Shown piece after piece: positions 1-8,550 of a stretch of 64,000 nt of DNA (position 1 is the stretch's first letter; each line of letters begins with the position of its first letter). The stretch is from Euryarchaeota archaeon UBA62 (GTDB lineage: Archaea; Thermoplasmatota; Poseidoniia; Poseidoniales; Thalassarchaeaceae), in NCBI GenBank assembly GCA_002502095.1, contig DAPJ01000005.1, forward strand, positions 87,015-151,014. The letters run 5' to 3'. The position numbers and the translations under genes were made by a program. The notes under the pieces were generated by a model. The model worked only from the letters and a program-made list of their open reading frames with translations, searched no databases and was not told where the DNA came from.

Positions 1-302
1 GTTCTTCGTTCAAGCGTGGACTGGAGCCAACAGAATTCTTCATGCTATCTGTATCTGGCCGGGAGTCACTGGTCGATACAGCTGTTAGGACAGCTAAGTC
101 GGGATACATGCAGAGAAGGCTCATCAATGCAATGGATGACTTGAAGGTCGTAGACGATGGAAAGGGTTCCGTCAGGAATACTGCAAATAGAATTATTCAG
201 TTCGAGTATGGGGAAGATGGCGTTGATCCAGCCCGAAGCCGTGGAGGGAAGCCATTTGATGTAACAATGGTACTCGATGACGCATTGGGAGGTGAGAACT
301 GA
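1..302 (+). CDS. rpoA1: DNA-directed RNA polymerase subunit A' (C-terminal end, partial)
   Basis: This is the 3' end of the gene for the large catalytic RNA polymerase subunit A'; the reading frame is open from base 3 and the N-terminus lies outside the window. The visible tail begins SSFKRGLEPTEFFMLS and contains the conserved run RESLVDTAVRTAKSGYMQRR, which is the segment just before the A'/A'' split in archaea. Its TGA stop (300-302) shares a base with the ATG of the following gene, so the two subunits are translationally coupled. Archaeal A' and A'' together are equivalent to bacterial beta prime. Identification is certain; only the fragment can be described. Confidence 0.97.
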   Translation, partial: SSFKRGLEPTEFFMLSVSGRESLVDTAVRTAKSGYMQRRLINAMDDLKVVDDGKGSVRNTANRIIQFEYGEDGVDPARSRGGKPFDVTMVLDDALGGEN

Positions 303-1873
303 TGGTCGTAAAGAGTGCAACAAAAAAGAAACTAATGGATTTACAGATTGATGAGGAGTATGCTCACAAGCTTGCTGATGACAGAAAGTGGGACGATGTC
401 AAAGTTCTAACACCAGGTCAAATAGCTCAGATCTGTGGTATCGACTCAGGTACTGCTCAGAGAATTAGTGACCTAATGGCAGCATCCTCAAAATCTGCTA
501 GAAGCGCGGCCGCTTCAACTGAGAAAACCGTTGTCAGGAGAAAGTCAGCAGCATCTAGAAGGAGAAGGAAGTCTATGCTTCCTCTAGAAGTATTTGACGA
601 TGAATACAAGACTGAGCAGATACTCAGAGACGTTGACCAAAAAGATGAGATATACCAGCAGCTATTCTCTGCTTCTGTGGATGCAAACGTCAACCTTACC
701 CCTAGAATGATTATGGATTTAACAGAGGGAATAAGGGCTAGAGGTTTGAAGAAAATAACACCTGCGAAGGCCAGGAAGGTAATCAATTCTGCTAGTGAAT
801 CATTAGTAGTTTCAAGAGCCGATCCACACGAGGCCGTTGGAATAACCACTGCGCAGTCAATCGGAGAACCCGGTACTCAGATGACTATGAGGACCTTCCA
901 CTACGCTGGTGTGGCTACTGTTAACGTAACACAGGGTCTTCCTAGAATAATTGAGATTGTAGATGCAAGGAAAACACCTAACACTCCTACTATGAGGATA
1001 TTCCTTAACGAGAAGAACTCCAAAGGGAAGCCATTGAGGACCAATGAGAAGCTAGTCAGAGAGATTGCGGCCGGACTAGAGGCTACTACCACCAGCGATA
1101 TAGCAAATATTGATGTTGAAGTTGCTCAGAGATACCTAAGCCTGAAGCTTAACAAGTCCAATATGAGGCTTAAGAATATGAATGGCGCAGAGGTAAAAGA
1201 CAAGCTCAGCAGAGCACTCAGACTTTACATTCAATCCGACAACGACGATAAACCATCAGAGCTGAAAATTATTCCGGGTGTTGCTAAGAAAGAGGATTTG
1301 GAGACACTGGCAACAGATCCACCAACCTACACAGATCTCCTCCAGCTCGAGGACAAGATAAAGAAACTCCAACTGAAAGGTATTAGAGGAGTTATGAGGG
1401 CAAATGTTCAAGCTGGGGAGAAGGATGAGTACTACATCTCCACAATCGGTTCAAACCTTGCCAAGGTCAGTGAGTTTGCAGGTGTTGATAGGTCCAGAAC
1501 ATACACTAACAACATCAATGAAATACAGTCCTATCTCGGAATAGAAGCTGCTAGACAGGCCATAATTAATGAGATGCTAGACACTATGGAGGGAGCAGGA
1601 CTAGATGTTGATGTAAGGCATCTAATCACAGTATCAGATGTCATGACCAGCAGCGGCGAAGTAAGGGCTATCGGAAGGCATGGTGTTAGCGGAACGAAGC
1701 ATAGTATTCTTGCTAGGTCTGCCTTCGAGGTTACAGTTTCTCACCTACTAAGAGCTGGTATCATCGGAGAGAGAGACGAGTTGAGAGGTGTTACTGAGAA
1801 CATTGTCGTAGGACAGCCAATAGCACTGGGTACGGGAAGTGTAGATCTGTTCTATATCCCAGACGAGGCATAG
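302..1873 (+). CDS. rpoA2: DNA-directed RNA polymerase subunit A''
   Basis: Second half of the archaeal beta-prime-like subunit, 523 aa. Family signatures are GITTAQSIGEPGTQMTMRTF and a following segment on VTQGLPRIIEIVDARK near residues 180-225, and the C-terminal part with GVSGTKHSILARSAFEVT near residues 458-475. The protein is longer than a typical A'' of about 380-400 aa because of an N-terminal extension of about 100 residues. That extension has a helix-hairpin-helix-like start (LTPGQIAQICGIDSGTAQ) and then a basic, Ser/Arg/Lys-rich linker (SAASRRRRKS). The ATG overlaps the rpoA1 stop and the gene is followed 10 bp downstream by rpl30e, the usual archaeal order. The HhH reading of the extension is inference. 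Confidence 0.97.
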   Translation: MVVKSATKKKLMDLQIDEEYAHKLADDRKWDDVKVLTPGQIAQICGIDSGTAQRISDLMAASSKSARSAAASTEKTVVRRKSAASRRRRKSMLPLEVFDDEYKTEQILRDVDQKDEIYQQLFSASVDANVNLTPRMIMDLTEGIRARGLKKITPAKARKVINSASESLVVSRADPHEAVGITTAQSIGEPGTQMTMRTFHYAGVATVNVTQGLPRIIEIVDARKTPNTPTMRIFLNEKNSKGKPLRTNEKLVREIAAGLEATTTSDIANIDVEVAQRYLSLKLNKSNMRLKNMNGAEVKDKLSRALRLYIQSDNDDKPSELKIIPGVAKKEDLETLATDPPTYTDLLQLEDKIKKLQLKGIRGVMRANVQAGEKDEYYISTIGSNLAKVSEFAGVDRSRTYTNNINEIQSYLGIEAARQAIINEMLDTMEGAGLDVDVRHLITVSDVMTSSGEVRAIGRHGVSGTKHSILARSAFEVTVSHLLRAGIIGERDELRGVTENIVVGQPIALGTGSVDLFYIPDEA

Positions 1874-1883
1874 AGGTGAAAAA

Positions 1884-2180
1884 ATGGATTTAACAAGAAA
1901 CCTAAAACAGGCTTTGAGCACTGGAAAAATTATCTTTGGACAGAGAGAAACTATGGGTGCCTGTTCTAAAGGAGAGGCCAGGTTAGTTTTAGTTGCAGCT
2001 AACTGCCCAGAGAGTTTCCTATCAGATTTATCTACTAATCATCCAGGAATACCAGTCCATAGGGTCCTCATGGTGAATAGGCAATTAGGCTCCGCGTGTG
2101 CTAAGCCTTTCGCCGTCAGCTCACTATGCGTAGTAGATGCAGGACAGAGTGACCTTCTCTCTCTCCAGCATAACCTGTGA
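1884..2180 (+). CDS. rpl30e: Ribosomal protein L30e
   Basis: 98-aa protein of the L7Ae/L30e family, a large-subunit ribosomal protein. It starts MDLTRNLKQALSTGKIIFGQ and carries the family's fold-defining LVLVAANCPE strand and the C-terminal GSACAKPFAVSSLCVVDAG segment. The start codon is preceded by a clear ribosome-binding site (GAGGTGA, about 1872-1878) and the gene lies 10 bp after rpoA2, matching the standard archaeal RNA polymerase operon. In most archaea nusA follows directly; here it does not. Confidence 0.95.
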   Translation: MDLTRNLKQALSTGKIIFGQRETMGACSKGEARLVLVAANCPESFLSDLSTNHPGIPVHRVLMVNRQLGSACAKPFAVSSLCVVDAGQSDLLSLQHNL

Positions 2181-2206
2181 TAGTCCGAAAAGAACTCTCT
2201 TGAGAG

Positions 2207-3190
2207 TTGTTCAATAGGACGCTTCAAGTCTGTAAACTCCTTCAGTATGGCGTGGAAGATGCAGTCAGACAACTCCTAGCAGTTAGAGGGGTACGCCTAC
2301 ACGAGTCACCACAAAGCACAACAACTCCCGGTTTCATACTTCTAGGAGTAGCAGAGAGAGTACCAGAATTTGGTGAAATGAAGGGCTCGTCTGTTACTGT
2401 GTGGCATATCCCATCTGATATACTACCCATCAGTAGAGCCGAGATAGAGAGGTGGTGCGTAGATGTATCGCCCGGTAGGCATTGGCTTCTCAGTCAAAGG
2501 GAGCTTCCAAGTGACCTCTCCTCAATATTTCCTACTGACTCACAAGTAGTTGCATGGGGCCCGAGTAAAATGTCAGTTTGGTTCGGAGAAGCAATACTTT
2601 CCGGTGACTTAGAAGTATCTCTGCCTATTGAATACGGACTCAAAAAGAACTCCGATGCCTCGTCGCCAGAAAATAAAGGGAGCGAAATAAGGCGTGTAGA
2701 AGCAGTGATAAATTTAGACTCATGGCTCCTACAAAAGAATCTTGAAAACGCTATTACATCTCCAGTATTTCTAGAAGGTAAAATATGGGAGGTTAAGGGT
2801 GAAATTGTCTCACCCGGAGGTGACTCAGAAAGGGATACATGGATGATTATAGAAGATCCATGGTCTCCCAGCCTATCGATATTCGAAGATAAAGAGAAAA
2901 ATTATGCGACCCCAAACATTAGGGTTATATTGCCTCCAGAAGAAAGATGGATGAAACGTGAGCAACTAATATCGAAGCTACCCTCACTCTTAGATGCAAG
3001 GAGGCAGGGGGAATTGGAACATAGAGAAAACTCAGTGAGGAGCATCATGTTAGAATGGTGGAAAGTCGATTTGGAATCAATAACAATCCGAACTATTGGT
3101 GCAGTATTTCCCGCATGGATACTGAATGTCGAGGGTAGAGAAGACGTCCTTTTGCATGCCATAAATGGCAGGACATACCCATTGCCCTAA
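2207..3190 (+). CDS. Unrecognised protein in the nusA position
   Basis: 327 aa if the TTG at 2207 is used; an in-frame GTG at 2252 is an alternative and no strong ribosome-binding site decides between them. I do not recognise a family. The protein looks soluble, with no signal peptide or membrane helix. The C-terminal half (about residues 165-327) looks like alternating strands and helices, with a Trp-rich patch around LEWWKVD. It is co-directional with the RNA polymerase operon and starts 26 bp after rpl30e, where nusA, rps12 and rps7 would be expected. It converges on a coiled-coil gene, and the two stop codons interlock in a shared CTAA (TAA at 3188-3190, TAG on the minus strand at 3187-3189). 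A role in transcription or translation is only a guess from position. Confidence 0.7.
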   Translation: MFNRTLQVCKLLQYGVEDAVRQLLAVRGVRLHESPQSTTTPGFILLGVAERVPEFGEMKGSSVTVWHIPSDILPISRAEIERWCVDVSPGRHWLLSQRELPSDLSSIFPTDSQVVAWGPSKMSVWFGEAILSGDLEVSLPIEYGLKKNSDASSPENKGSEIRRVEAVINLDSWLLQKNLENAITSPVFLEGKIWEVKGEIVSPGGDSERDTWMIIEDPWSPSLSIFEDKEKNYATPNIRVILPPEERWMKREQLISKLPSLLDARRQGELEHRENSVRSIMLEWWKVDLESITIRTIGAVFPAWILNVEGREDVLLHAINGRTYPLP

Positions 3191-4059
3191 TTGCGTTGCA
3201 GGGACATCAGTTCTTCAGTAGAGAGAGTATCTCCTGACATCAACTTGGACATGAGATCAGAGACCTCAGTCTTTTCTTCAGATACATTCTCATCCGTTCT
3301 CATCTCAATCGCTTTAATCAGGTCTTGAATGGAGTGAATGCACCTCAATGAGACGATATATAGGCTATGTATCGAGTCAGCCTCCTTCTTGGATTTAGTC
3401 AATCCAGAATGAGCGGAATTAGCCTGATCACGTAACCTGTCAACTTCTTCTGACAATTCCACCATCAAGTCATGAGCTTCCTGTGCCGACAATACCGCTT
3501 TCTCAACTCTGTTGTGGGCCTCTTCTTGAGCCCTTTCAGCGCTACGTACACTGGACTTCAGATCACTTAGCCTGCCTCCATCTTTATTCGACTCTTTCGC
3601 CTCCTTCAAATCTTGACTTAGCTTCTTCATTTCTCTGAAGAAACCCTTCTCGCTGGCTCCCGTGAATCCCCCTCTTTCATATTTCCTCTCAAGAGCATCC
3701 ATCTTCGCCCGAATTTTCGCAGGGGGAGGTCCCGAATTTCTCTTAGACTTCTCTCCGCTATCCTCCAATCTAGACAATAATTCCCTTAACTCGGTTCTGA
3801 TTGATTTCAACTCATCAGATTTAACGGCTCTTTCAAGCTTGAGTTCCTTCACCCTGGTATTGGCCTCATCACGAATCTCTTTCTGTGACCTTACTTCGGA
3901 AATCAGCTCTTTGACCTGTCTATTTACTTCGTTCCTCGTATCTAAGTAGGCCCTAACTTTGGCATTCAATTCGTCGCGTAACTCGCGCTTCTCGTCTAAT
4001 CCTGACTCAAGAGATTGCTTCGCTGGAGCGAAAACTTCTGTAATCTCGTCGAGCTCCAA
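3187..4059 (-). CDS. Archaeal coiled-coil protein 1
   Basis: 290 aa, almost entirely heptad-patterned charged helix (Glu/Lys/Arg/Leu) from residue 1 to about 260, interrupted by a Pro/Gly-rich hinge (SGPPPAKIRAKM) near residue 112. It ends in LMSGDTLSTEELMSLQ. This layout resembles the poorly characterised archaeal coiled-coil family COG1340, which is often mis-annotated as phosphoserine phosphatase; no phosphatase motif is visible. It is the last gene of a minus-strand run of three coiled-coil genes, 64 bp after the second. Family assignment is from pattern recognition; function is unknown. Confidence 0.8.
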   Translation of the reverse strand: MELDEITEVFAPAKQSLESGLDEKRELRDELNAKVRAYLDTRNEVNRQVKELISEVRSQKEIRDEANTRVKELKLERAVKSDELKSIRTELRELLSRLEDSGEKSKRNSGPPPAKIRAKMDALERKYERGGFTGASEKGFFREMKKLSQDLKEAKESNKDGGRLSDLKSSVRSAERAQEEAHNRVEKAVLSAQEAHDLMVELSEEVDRLRDQANSAHSGLTKSKKEADSIHSLYIVSLRCIHSIQDLIKAIEMRTDENVSEEKTEVSDLMSKLMSGDTLSTEELMSLQRN

Positions 4060-4123
4060 TATGTGACCCCAACATTACCGAATTTGTACTGGCATTTAAG
4101 CACATAGTAGAGCAATAATCTAC

Positions 4124-5089
4124 TCAATCTTCCCTCTTAGTGGCAAGATTACCTTTTCTAGGACCTCTTCGAGATACCCCTATCCTTCTCTTCTTCTTAG
4201 TAGGCGTATTCTTAGCAACATCTTCGGACCTAATATCTCCAGCTTCACCAGTCAAGTCCGACAGACTTCCAGATCCCAGAAGTGCATCTAGCTCTACGGT
4301 ACTCAGAGAGCCACCCGTTTTGGCTTTAGCTTTGATTTCAGAAAATCTGACTTTCCTATTTCTTCCGCCAGTTATCCTCTGATACGTCTTAACTCTGGAA
4401 AGCCCTCCCCTCAAAGACTTTCTTTTGGACTCAATCACATCAATCCGCTTATCTATTTTTGAAATCCTCTTACTAATTTTACTTACTTCGGCTCTACTGG
4501 CCTTATTTTCTTTTCCAGACTCCGTTGTCACCTCATTCTCCAATACTTCTTTTTCTCTACGTCCAGCATCAAGTTTAATGGTAACATCTCTCATTTCCTT
4601 AGCTTTCTCTACGTATTCTGAGTGGGCTATTTCTGATTCGGCCTTCTTTACAATAGATGCTTGAATTTCAAAAAACCGCCTGAATGCCTCCAACTCTCGA
4701 GAAAGTGTAGGGACAGCAGTCAAGTCATTGTCAATGGTTGTCAATCTCCTATGGGTTTCAGATAGCCACTCCTTCAGTACATCCATCGGAGGGGGAATAA
4801 GCCTATTCACATCGTCCCTCCTCTTTCTAGATGAATCAGCCGCCTTTCTTATTTCATGAAATTTCCTTAATAGTCCCCTTCTCTCTGAATTGGCACCTTC
4901 CATCTTACCGACGATGCCACGTAGGATTCTAACTCTGTTAACTAGGTCCATCCTCTCTGAACGCAAGTCTCTCTTTTCACCCTCAATAGAACCTAACTCT
5001 CTTTCAAGACCGCTTCTCATTTCTTGAATCTCATGACCATCAAGATCTTCTAAGTCATTGAATGAGCTAGCGGTATCATCTTCACTCAT
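4124..5089 (-). CDS. Archaeal coiled-coil protein 2 with basic tail
   Basis: 321 aa. A long charged helical region fills about residues 12-235, then a short segment GGSLSTVELDALLGSG near residues 255-270 repeats the C-terminal motif of the neighbouring coiled-coil gene (G-x-x-LST-x-EL). A disordered basic tail (TKKKRRIGVSRRGPRKGN) follows. The ATG overlaps the stop of the upstream coiled-coil gene (ATGA at 5086-5089), so the two are translationally coupled. No signal peptide or membrane segment is seen. The tail could bind nucleic acid or acidic surfaces, but that is inference. Confidence 0.8.
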   Translation of the reverse strand: MSEDDTASSFNDLEDLDGHEIQEMRSGLERELGSIEGEKRDLRSERMDLVNRVRILRGIVGKMEGANSERRGLLRKFHEIRKAADSSRKRRDDVNRLIPPPMDVLKEWLSETHRRLTTIDNDLTAVPTLSRELEAFRRFFEIQASIVKKAESEIAHSEYVEKAKEMRDVTIKLDAGRREKEVLENEVTTESGKENKASRAEVSKISKRISKIDKRIDVIESKRKSLRGGLSRVKTYQRITGGRNRKVRFSEIKAKAKTGGSLSTVELDALLGSGSLSDLTGEAGDIRSEDVAKNTPTKKKRRIGVSRRGPRKGNLATKRED

Positions 5090-5898
5090 TCCTCTTCCTC
5101 CTTCTTCTTACGCTTCTTCCTCGCAAACGAAGAAGCACCACCGCCTAATACCCTATTCATATCTGCGAGGAGGTCATCGAATCCTGCAGAACTATCTCCA
5201 AAACCTGTAGATAATTTTCCCTCCCATAGTGAAATCGCATCCGATGACTGGGCGTATAGCTCTCTAGCTCGGTCTAACTGCCTCCTGATGTCCCTGATTT
5301 CAGACTGTAGCGATATCTTCTTTTCATACAGAGGCTGTGCCTTTTCCACTGCCTTCAGCATCCTTGAATGTGCCGCTTCTGAAATCCTAAAATTGGAGAT
5401 CATAGTCTTCCTTGAATCCACATACTTAGACATCTCAGGATTAGACTCTCTCCTATCCTTGAGCCATTTCTCATTCTTTTCAATGAGTTTCCTCCGCTTG
5501 GCAATCAGCTTCCCTTCCTCTTTGTGGTCCAATGCCGAGGTTTCTATCTTATCTTCTATATTCTCAAGCTCTTCAAGAAGCTTTACTTTCTTCCACTCCG
5601 GGTCCAGACTTACCATCCCTCCCTTCTCAGAGAGTAACTCTATCGATTCTTTGACTTCGGATAACTTCGCTCTAGCAACGGCCTGTGAAGAATCTCTTTC
5701 ATTCTTCTTTTCAGCTACAATTTCATTTGCTTTCTTATGGGATTCAACTGCTTTCTTAACACGTGGAGAGAGAGCTTCCTCCTCTGCTTCAAGATTCCTA
5801 ATTACATTAGGAAGTTGATCTTCTAATGCCTTCCATCGTGCTAGCAAGCCCTCTGCTAGCTCATTGGGTTTTACCTCTAGCAATTGTTGGATGTCCAT
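5086..5898 (-). CDS. Archaeal coiled-coil protein 3 (first gene of the coiled-coil operon)
   Basis: 270 aa from the ATG at 5898, starting MDIQQLLEVKPNELAEGLLA. An upstream extension to 6042 is open but would cross the divergent gene and the palindrome, so I reject it. Residues 20-225 are predicted coiled coil; a Gly-rich stretch (LGGGASSFARKKRKKKEEEE) closes the protein with a basic-then-acidic tail. A TTTAA-containing TATA-like element at 5925-5931 lies about 30 bp upstream of the ATG, consistent with a leaderless or nearly leaderless transcript, and it touches the 19-bp palindrome at 5930-5948. It heads the three-gene coiled-coil run. Confidence 0.78.
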   Translation of the reverse strand: MDIQQLLEVKPNELAEGLLARWKALEDQLPNVIRNLEAEEEALSPRVKKAVESHKKANEIVAEKKNERDSSQAVARAKLSEVKESIELLSEKGGMVSLDPEWKKVKLLEELENIEDKIETSALDHKEEGKLIAKRRKLIEKNEKWLKDRRESNPEMSKYVDSRKTMISNFRISEAAHSRMLKAVEKAQPLYEKKISLQSEIRDIRRQLDRARELYAQSSDAISLWEGKLSTGFGDSSAGFDDLLADMNRVLGGGASSFARKKRKKKEEEE

Positions 5899-5929
5899 TG
5901 TATTTGGCTCCAGCCGGGACTGTCGGTTA

Positions 5930-5948
5930 AAGGTCACTATGTGACCTT
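5930..5948. promoter_or_regulatory. Perfect 19-bp palindrome between divergent genes (candidate operator)
   Basis: The sequence AAGGTCACTATGTGACCTT is a perfect inverted repeat with two 8-bp arms and a 3-bp centre. It lies 32 bp upstream of the coiled-coil operon and 53 bp upstream of the divergent receptor gene, and it overlaps the TATA-like element of the coiled-coil promoter. Size and symmetry match DtxR/IdeR/MntR-family operators, and a DtxR-type regulator is encoded two genes downstream (7899-8549). The repeat is seen; the pairing of regulator with site is inferred. Confidence 0.65.
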
Positions 5949-6001
5949 GGAAGGGGTTTGTTTGATACGCCCTCACATCTCGGAAGTTTTGAGGAGAGGA
6001 T

Positions 6002-7906
6002 ATGAAGCATACCGTATCATACATGATATTGCTCTCTTTCATACTAATTTTTTCTAATTCTGCATCTGCCGATGACTCACAATTATCCGAAATCGAAATT
6101 CAAGAGCCATCTGAATGGGAGATAATAGTTATCGATCAGTCTACTTCATTGCCGAATGGTAACGAAACCTTCTCCGATGGCGACTATGTTAGGATCTCAA
6201 TACAGGTTAGTAATGCAGGAAATCATACAATAAATGGTAGTTGGAAGTTAAAATTACTTTCTGAAGGAGTATGGCACCCATCAGTCGGTCAAAACGAGAC
6301 ATGGGACGCTAACGATAACCAAATTTCTGAGATGACATTGGGTCCGCTCATTGAAGGTATTATGACACTAAAATTCGAAATTTCACTGGCAAATTCGACT
6401 TCTAATATTTCTGAAACTATAGAAATTACCGTGTCTCCAAATCCAATACTTTTCACTTCAGCAGGAGAGGCAAATATCGCAATAACAGGCGAACCTGCAT
6501 ATATCGGCGATATTCTAACAGCCTCAATATTGGTGGGGAATGGAGGGGATTCTGAAGGATCAGTAATGCTCTCGCTCTATGATATTGATTCAATGATATT
6601 ATTCTCGGGAGATCCTGTTTTTATCAGCCCGGGCTCTAGTAGGGAAATTTCAGTAGACTTCAACTTCTCTTCGTATGGCGAAAAATGGTTCCAGTGGAAA
6701 ATTAATAGTGATTCAGGAGGGGTATCTCCCGACTTATCTGGAAACCATACAATTACCATTCTTCCACAACAGGAAGTTAGAGTAGGCCTTTCGTCAAGTG
6801 ACTGGTCGGTTTCTAATGGATTATCGATCGACTATTGGATTTCTCTCACAGACGGGCCCGAAAGAAATGTACAAGTCTCGATATTTGAATATGAATCTGG
6901 CATCTCCAAAGAGCTTCAGAAATTCATAATCACGCTCAGCCAAGGTGTAAGGCAACTCGATATTCAAATTACTGATCCTGGTCCGGGACTAGACAGGATA
7001 GAAATTTCTGTAGAACCTTTGAGTTGGTATTCAGGACAAATTCCAGATTTAGACGTACAACTAATTAGTCCACAGCCAATAATAGAGATTACTTCATGTG
7101 TTCAGAGCCCTGATGTTCTAGAATTCTCAGACACTCTAACTATCACATGTACTATTTCAAATATAGGCAACTCAGATTCTCTACCTGGACATGTTACACT
7201 ATCTAGGGTCTCAGATGGTTATATTTTCAGTGATTCAGGATTGTCAATGATTCAAGTAAATGTTGGAGAGGAAAAGCCGATATCATTGACTGTCCCCAAT
7301 TGGCAGGATGAGGGTACTACGGCTTTGCAAGTAAAATTCTCATCTGTCATTAGCACGTCCTCAGGAAGTATAGCGGTTCAGGCTAATCAGAGGCCTTCGG
7401 ATGGTTTTGAGATACCATTCGACCCAACTGCGGCCCTCTTGGGTGCGGTTTCCGGCCTAGTTTTGATGATGATGTTACTCGCATTCTGGAGAGTTGCTAC
7501 AGAAAGGACCCCCGACACGGAAAAGAAGAACCTTGACTCTACCTCAAGAATAGAGAAAAGGAGGGAGCGAGATAACATAGAGGCATCATGTCCAACTTGT
7601 AGTCAAAGACTCAGTATCCCAGGAGATCATGTAGGCCGAGTGCGATGTCCAGCATGCTCAAACAGCTTTGAAGTCGGAGTCAGAGAGGAAATCAAAATTA
7701 GTACAGATTCGCCTGCTGTAGAAGAAGATATTGAAAGTAAAGATAAAGAAAATGTAGAAATCTTCTCTGTCTCGGACAACGATATACTTTCATGTCCATC
7801 GTGTGACCAGTTACTCAAGGTGCCATTGGTCAAGAGACCGGTAATGTCTAGATGTCCTGCATGCAGATGTGAGTTTATGGCTCTTGGAGGTGATTTGGAT
7901 GAGTGA
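6002..7906 (+). CDS. Secreted receptor-like membrane protein with cytoplasmic zinc ribbons
   Basis: 634 aa. An N-terminal signal peptide (about residues 1-23, ending SASA) is followed by several beta-rich, CARDB-like modules (about 40-470), with repeated phrases such as VSNAGNHTINGSW and ISNIGNSDSLPGHV. One membrane helix (about 478-500, GAVSGLVLMMMLLAFW) leads to a cytoplasmic part. That part holds two zinc ribbons: CPTC...CPAC near 530-555 and CPSC...CPAC near 600-622. A ribosome-binding site, GAGGAG, lies just before the ATG. Extracellular recognition joined to intracellular zinc ribbons suggests a surface-to-cytoplasm link, but no ligand can be named. It overlaps the next gene. Confidence 0.8.
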   Translation: MKHTVSYMILLSFILIFSNSASADDSQLSEIEIQEPSEWEIIVIDQSTSLPNGNETFSDGDYVRISIQVSNAGNHTINGSWKLKLLSEGVWHPSVGQNETWDANDNQISEMTLGPLIEGIMTLKFEISLANSTSNISETIEITVSPNPILFTSAGEANIAITGEPAYIGDILTASILVGNGGDSEGSVMLSLYDIDSMILFSGDPVFISPGSSREISVDFNFSSYGEKWFQWKINSDSGGVSPDLSGNHTITILPQQEVRVGLSSSDWSVSNGLSIDYWISLTDGPERNVQVSIFEYESGISKELQKFIITLSQGVRQLDIQITDPGPGLDRIEISVEPLSWYSGQIPDLDVQLISPQPIIEITSCVQSPDVLEFSDTLTITCTISNIGNSDSLPGHVTLSRVSDGYIFSDSGLSMIQVNVGEEKPISLTVPNWQDEGTTALQVKFSSVISTSSGSIAVQANQRPSDGFEIPFDPTAALLGAVSGLVLMMMLLAFWRVATERTPDTEKKNLDSTSRIEKRRERDNIEASCPTCSQRLSIPGDHVGRVRCPACSNSFEVGVREEIKISTDSPAVEEDIESKDKENVEIFSVSDNDILSCPSCDQLLKVPLVKRPVMSRCPACRCEFMALGGDLDE

Positions 7907-8549
7907 ATTAAGTGAATTCGAAGAGATGTATCTAAAGAGAATTTTTGAGATTTATGATTCAGAACCAAGTACTATTGTCAAGACCTCCCAATTAGCTGAA
8001 ATAATGTCGGTTAGCAACGCTTCTTCCACGGAAATGATACAAAGACTATCTGAAAGGGGCCTACTGACATATGTTCCTTACAAAGGATGTAGACTAACCC
8101 CAGTAGGATTTAACACGGCAGCTAGAATAAAAAGAAGGGAGGGCCTGTTGCAAATCTTACTTACTGACGTTATTGGATTTGATGGCGACGTTGATGCCGC
8201 CGCCTGTAAGATGGAGCATAACATGTCAATTGATTTAGAGGAATCAATAGATAGGATGTTAGGGTATCCAGAACTGACTCCAAAAGGGAAAAAAATTCCA
8301 TCCATAAAGCGTTCAGTAAAGCCAATTCATGATGGCCTTTTGTTACCTATTTCATTCCTCCCTATCGGGTCTTCAGCAATAATAGAGGTGATTGCACTCC
8401 AACCAACCGATGCGAAGACACTGGAATTATCAGGTATACGGATAGGATCCAGAATAGAAGCTCATGAAGAGGGGGTATATTTTGATGGGCAACTAATCGC
8501 CATGAGTGAATCTATTATGAATAGGATTCTATCACGTACGGAGGCCTAG
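7899..8549 (+). CDS. DtxR-family metal-dependent transcriptional regulator
   Basis: 216 aa from the ATG at 7899, chosen because a near-perfect GGAGGTGAT stands 5 bp upstream. An N-terminal winged helix (about residues 1-65) contains EEMYLKRI, and a dimerisation/metal domain follows. DAAACKMEHNMS aligns by eye with the DtxR segment carrying the Cys-Glu-His metal ligands (Cys102, Glu105, His106 in C. diphtheriae DtxR), and GKKIP matches the GNPIP turn. The C-terminal FeoA/SH3-like domain (about 145-216) is present. These ligands suggest sensing of Fe(II) or a similar divalent metal. The start overlaps the receptor gene, and a membrane-protein gene follows after 1 bp, so it belongs to that operon. 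Confidence 0.9.
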   Translation: MSELSEFEEMYLKRIFEIYDSEPSTIVKTSQLAEIMSVSNASSTEMIQRLSERGLLTYVPYKGCRLTPVGFNTAARIKRREGLLQILLTDVIGFDGDVDAAACKMEHNMSIDLEESIDRMLGYPELTPKGKKIPSIKRSVKPIHDGLLLPISFLPIGSSAIIEVIALQPTDAKTLELSGIRIGSRIEAHEEGVYFDGQLIAMSESIMNRILSRTEA

Positions 8550-8550
8550 A

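Noticed and set aside
3662..4664. Plus-strand ORFs opposite coiled-coil genes 1 and 2
   Set aside because: Shadow frames on the complement of charged coiled-coil sequence; no start or motif support.
5288..5818. 176-aa plus-strand ORF opposite coiled-coil gene 3
   Set aside because: Antisense to a Lys/Glu-rich coiled coil, which gives long Ser/Phe-rich open frames by chance.
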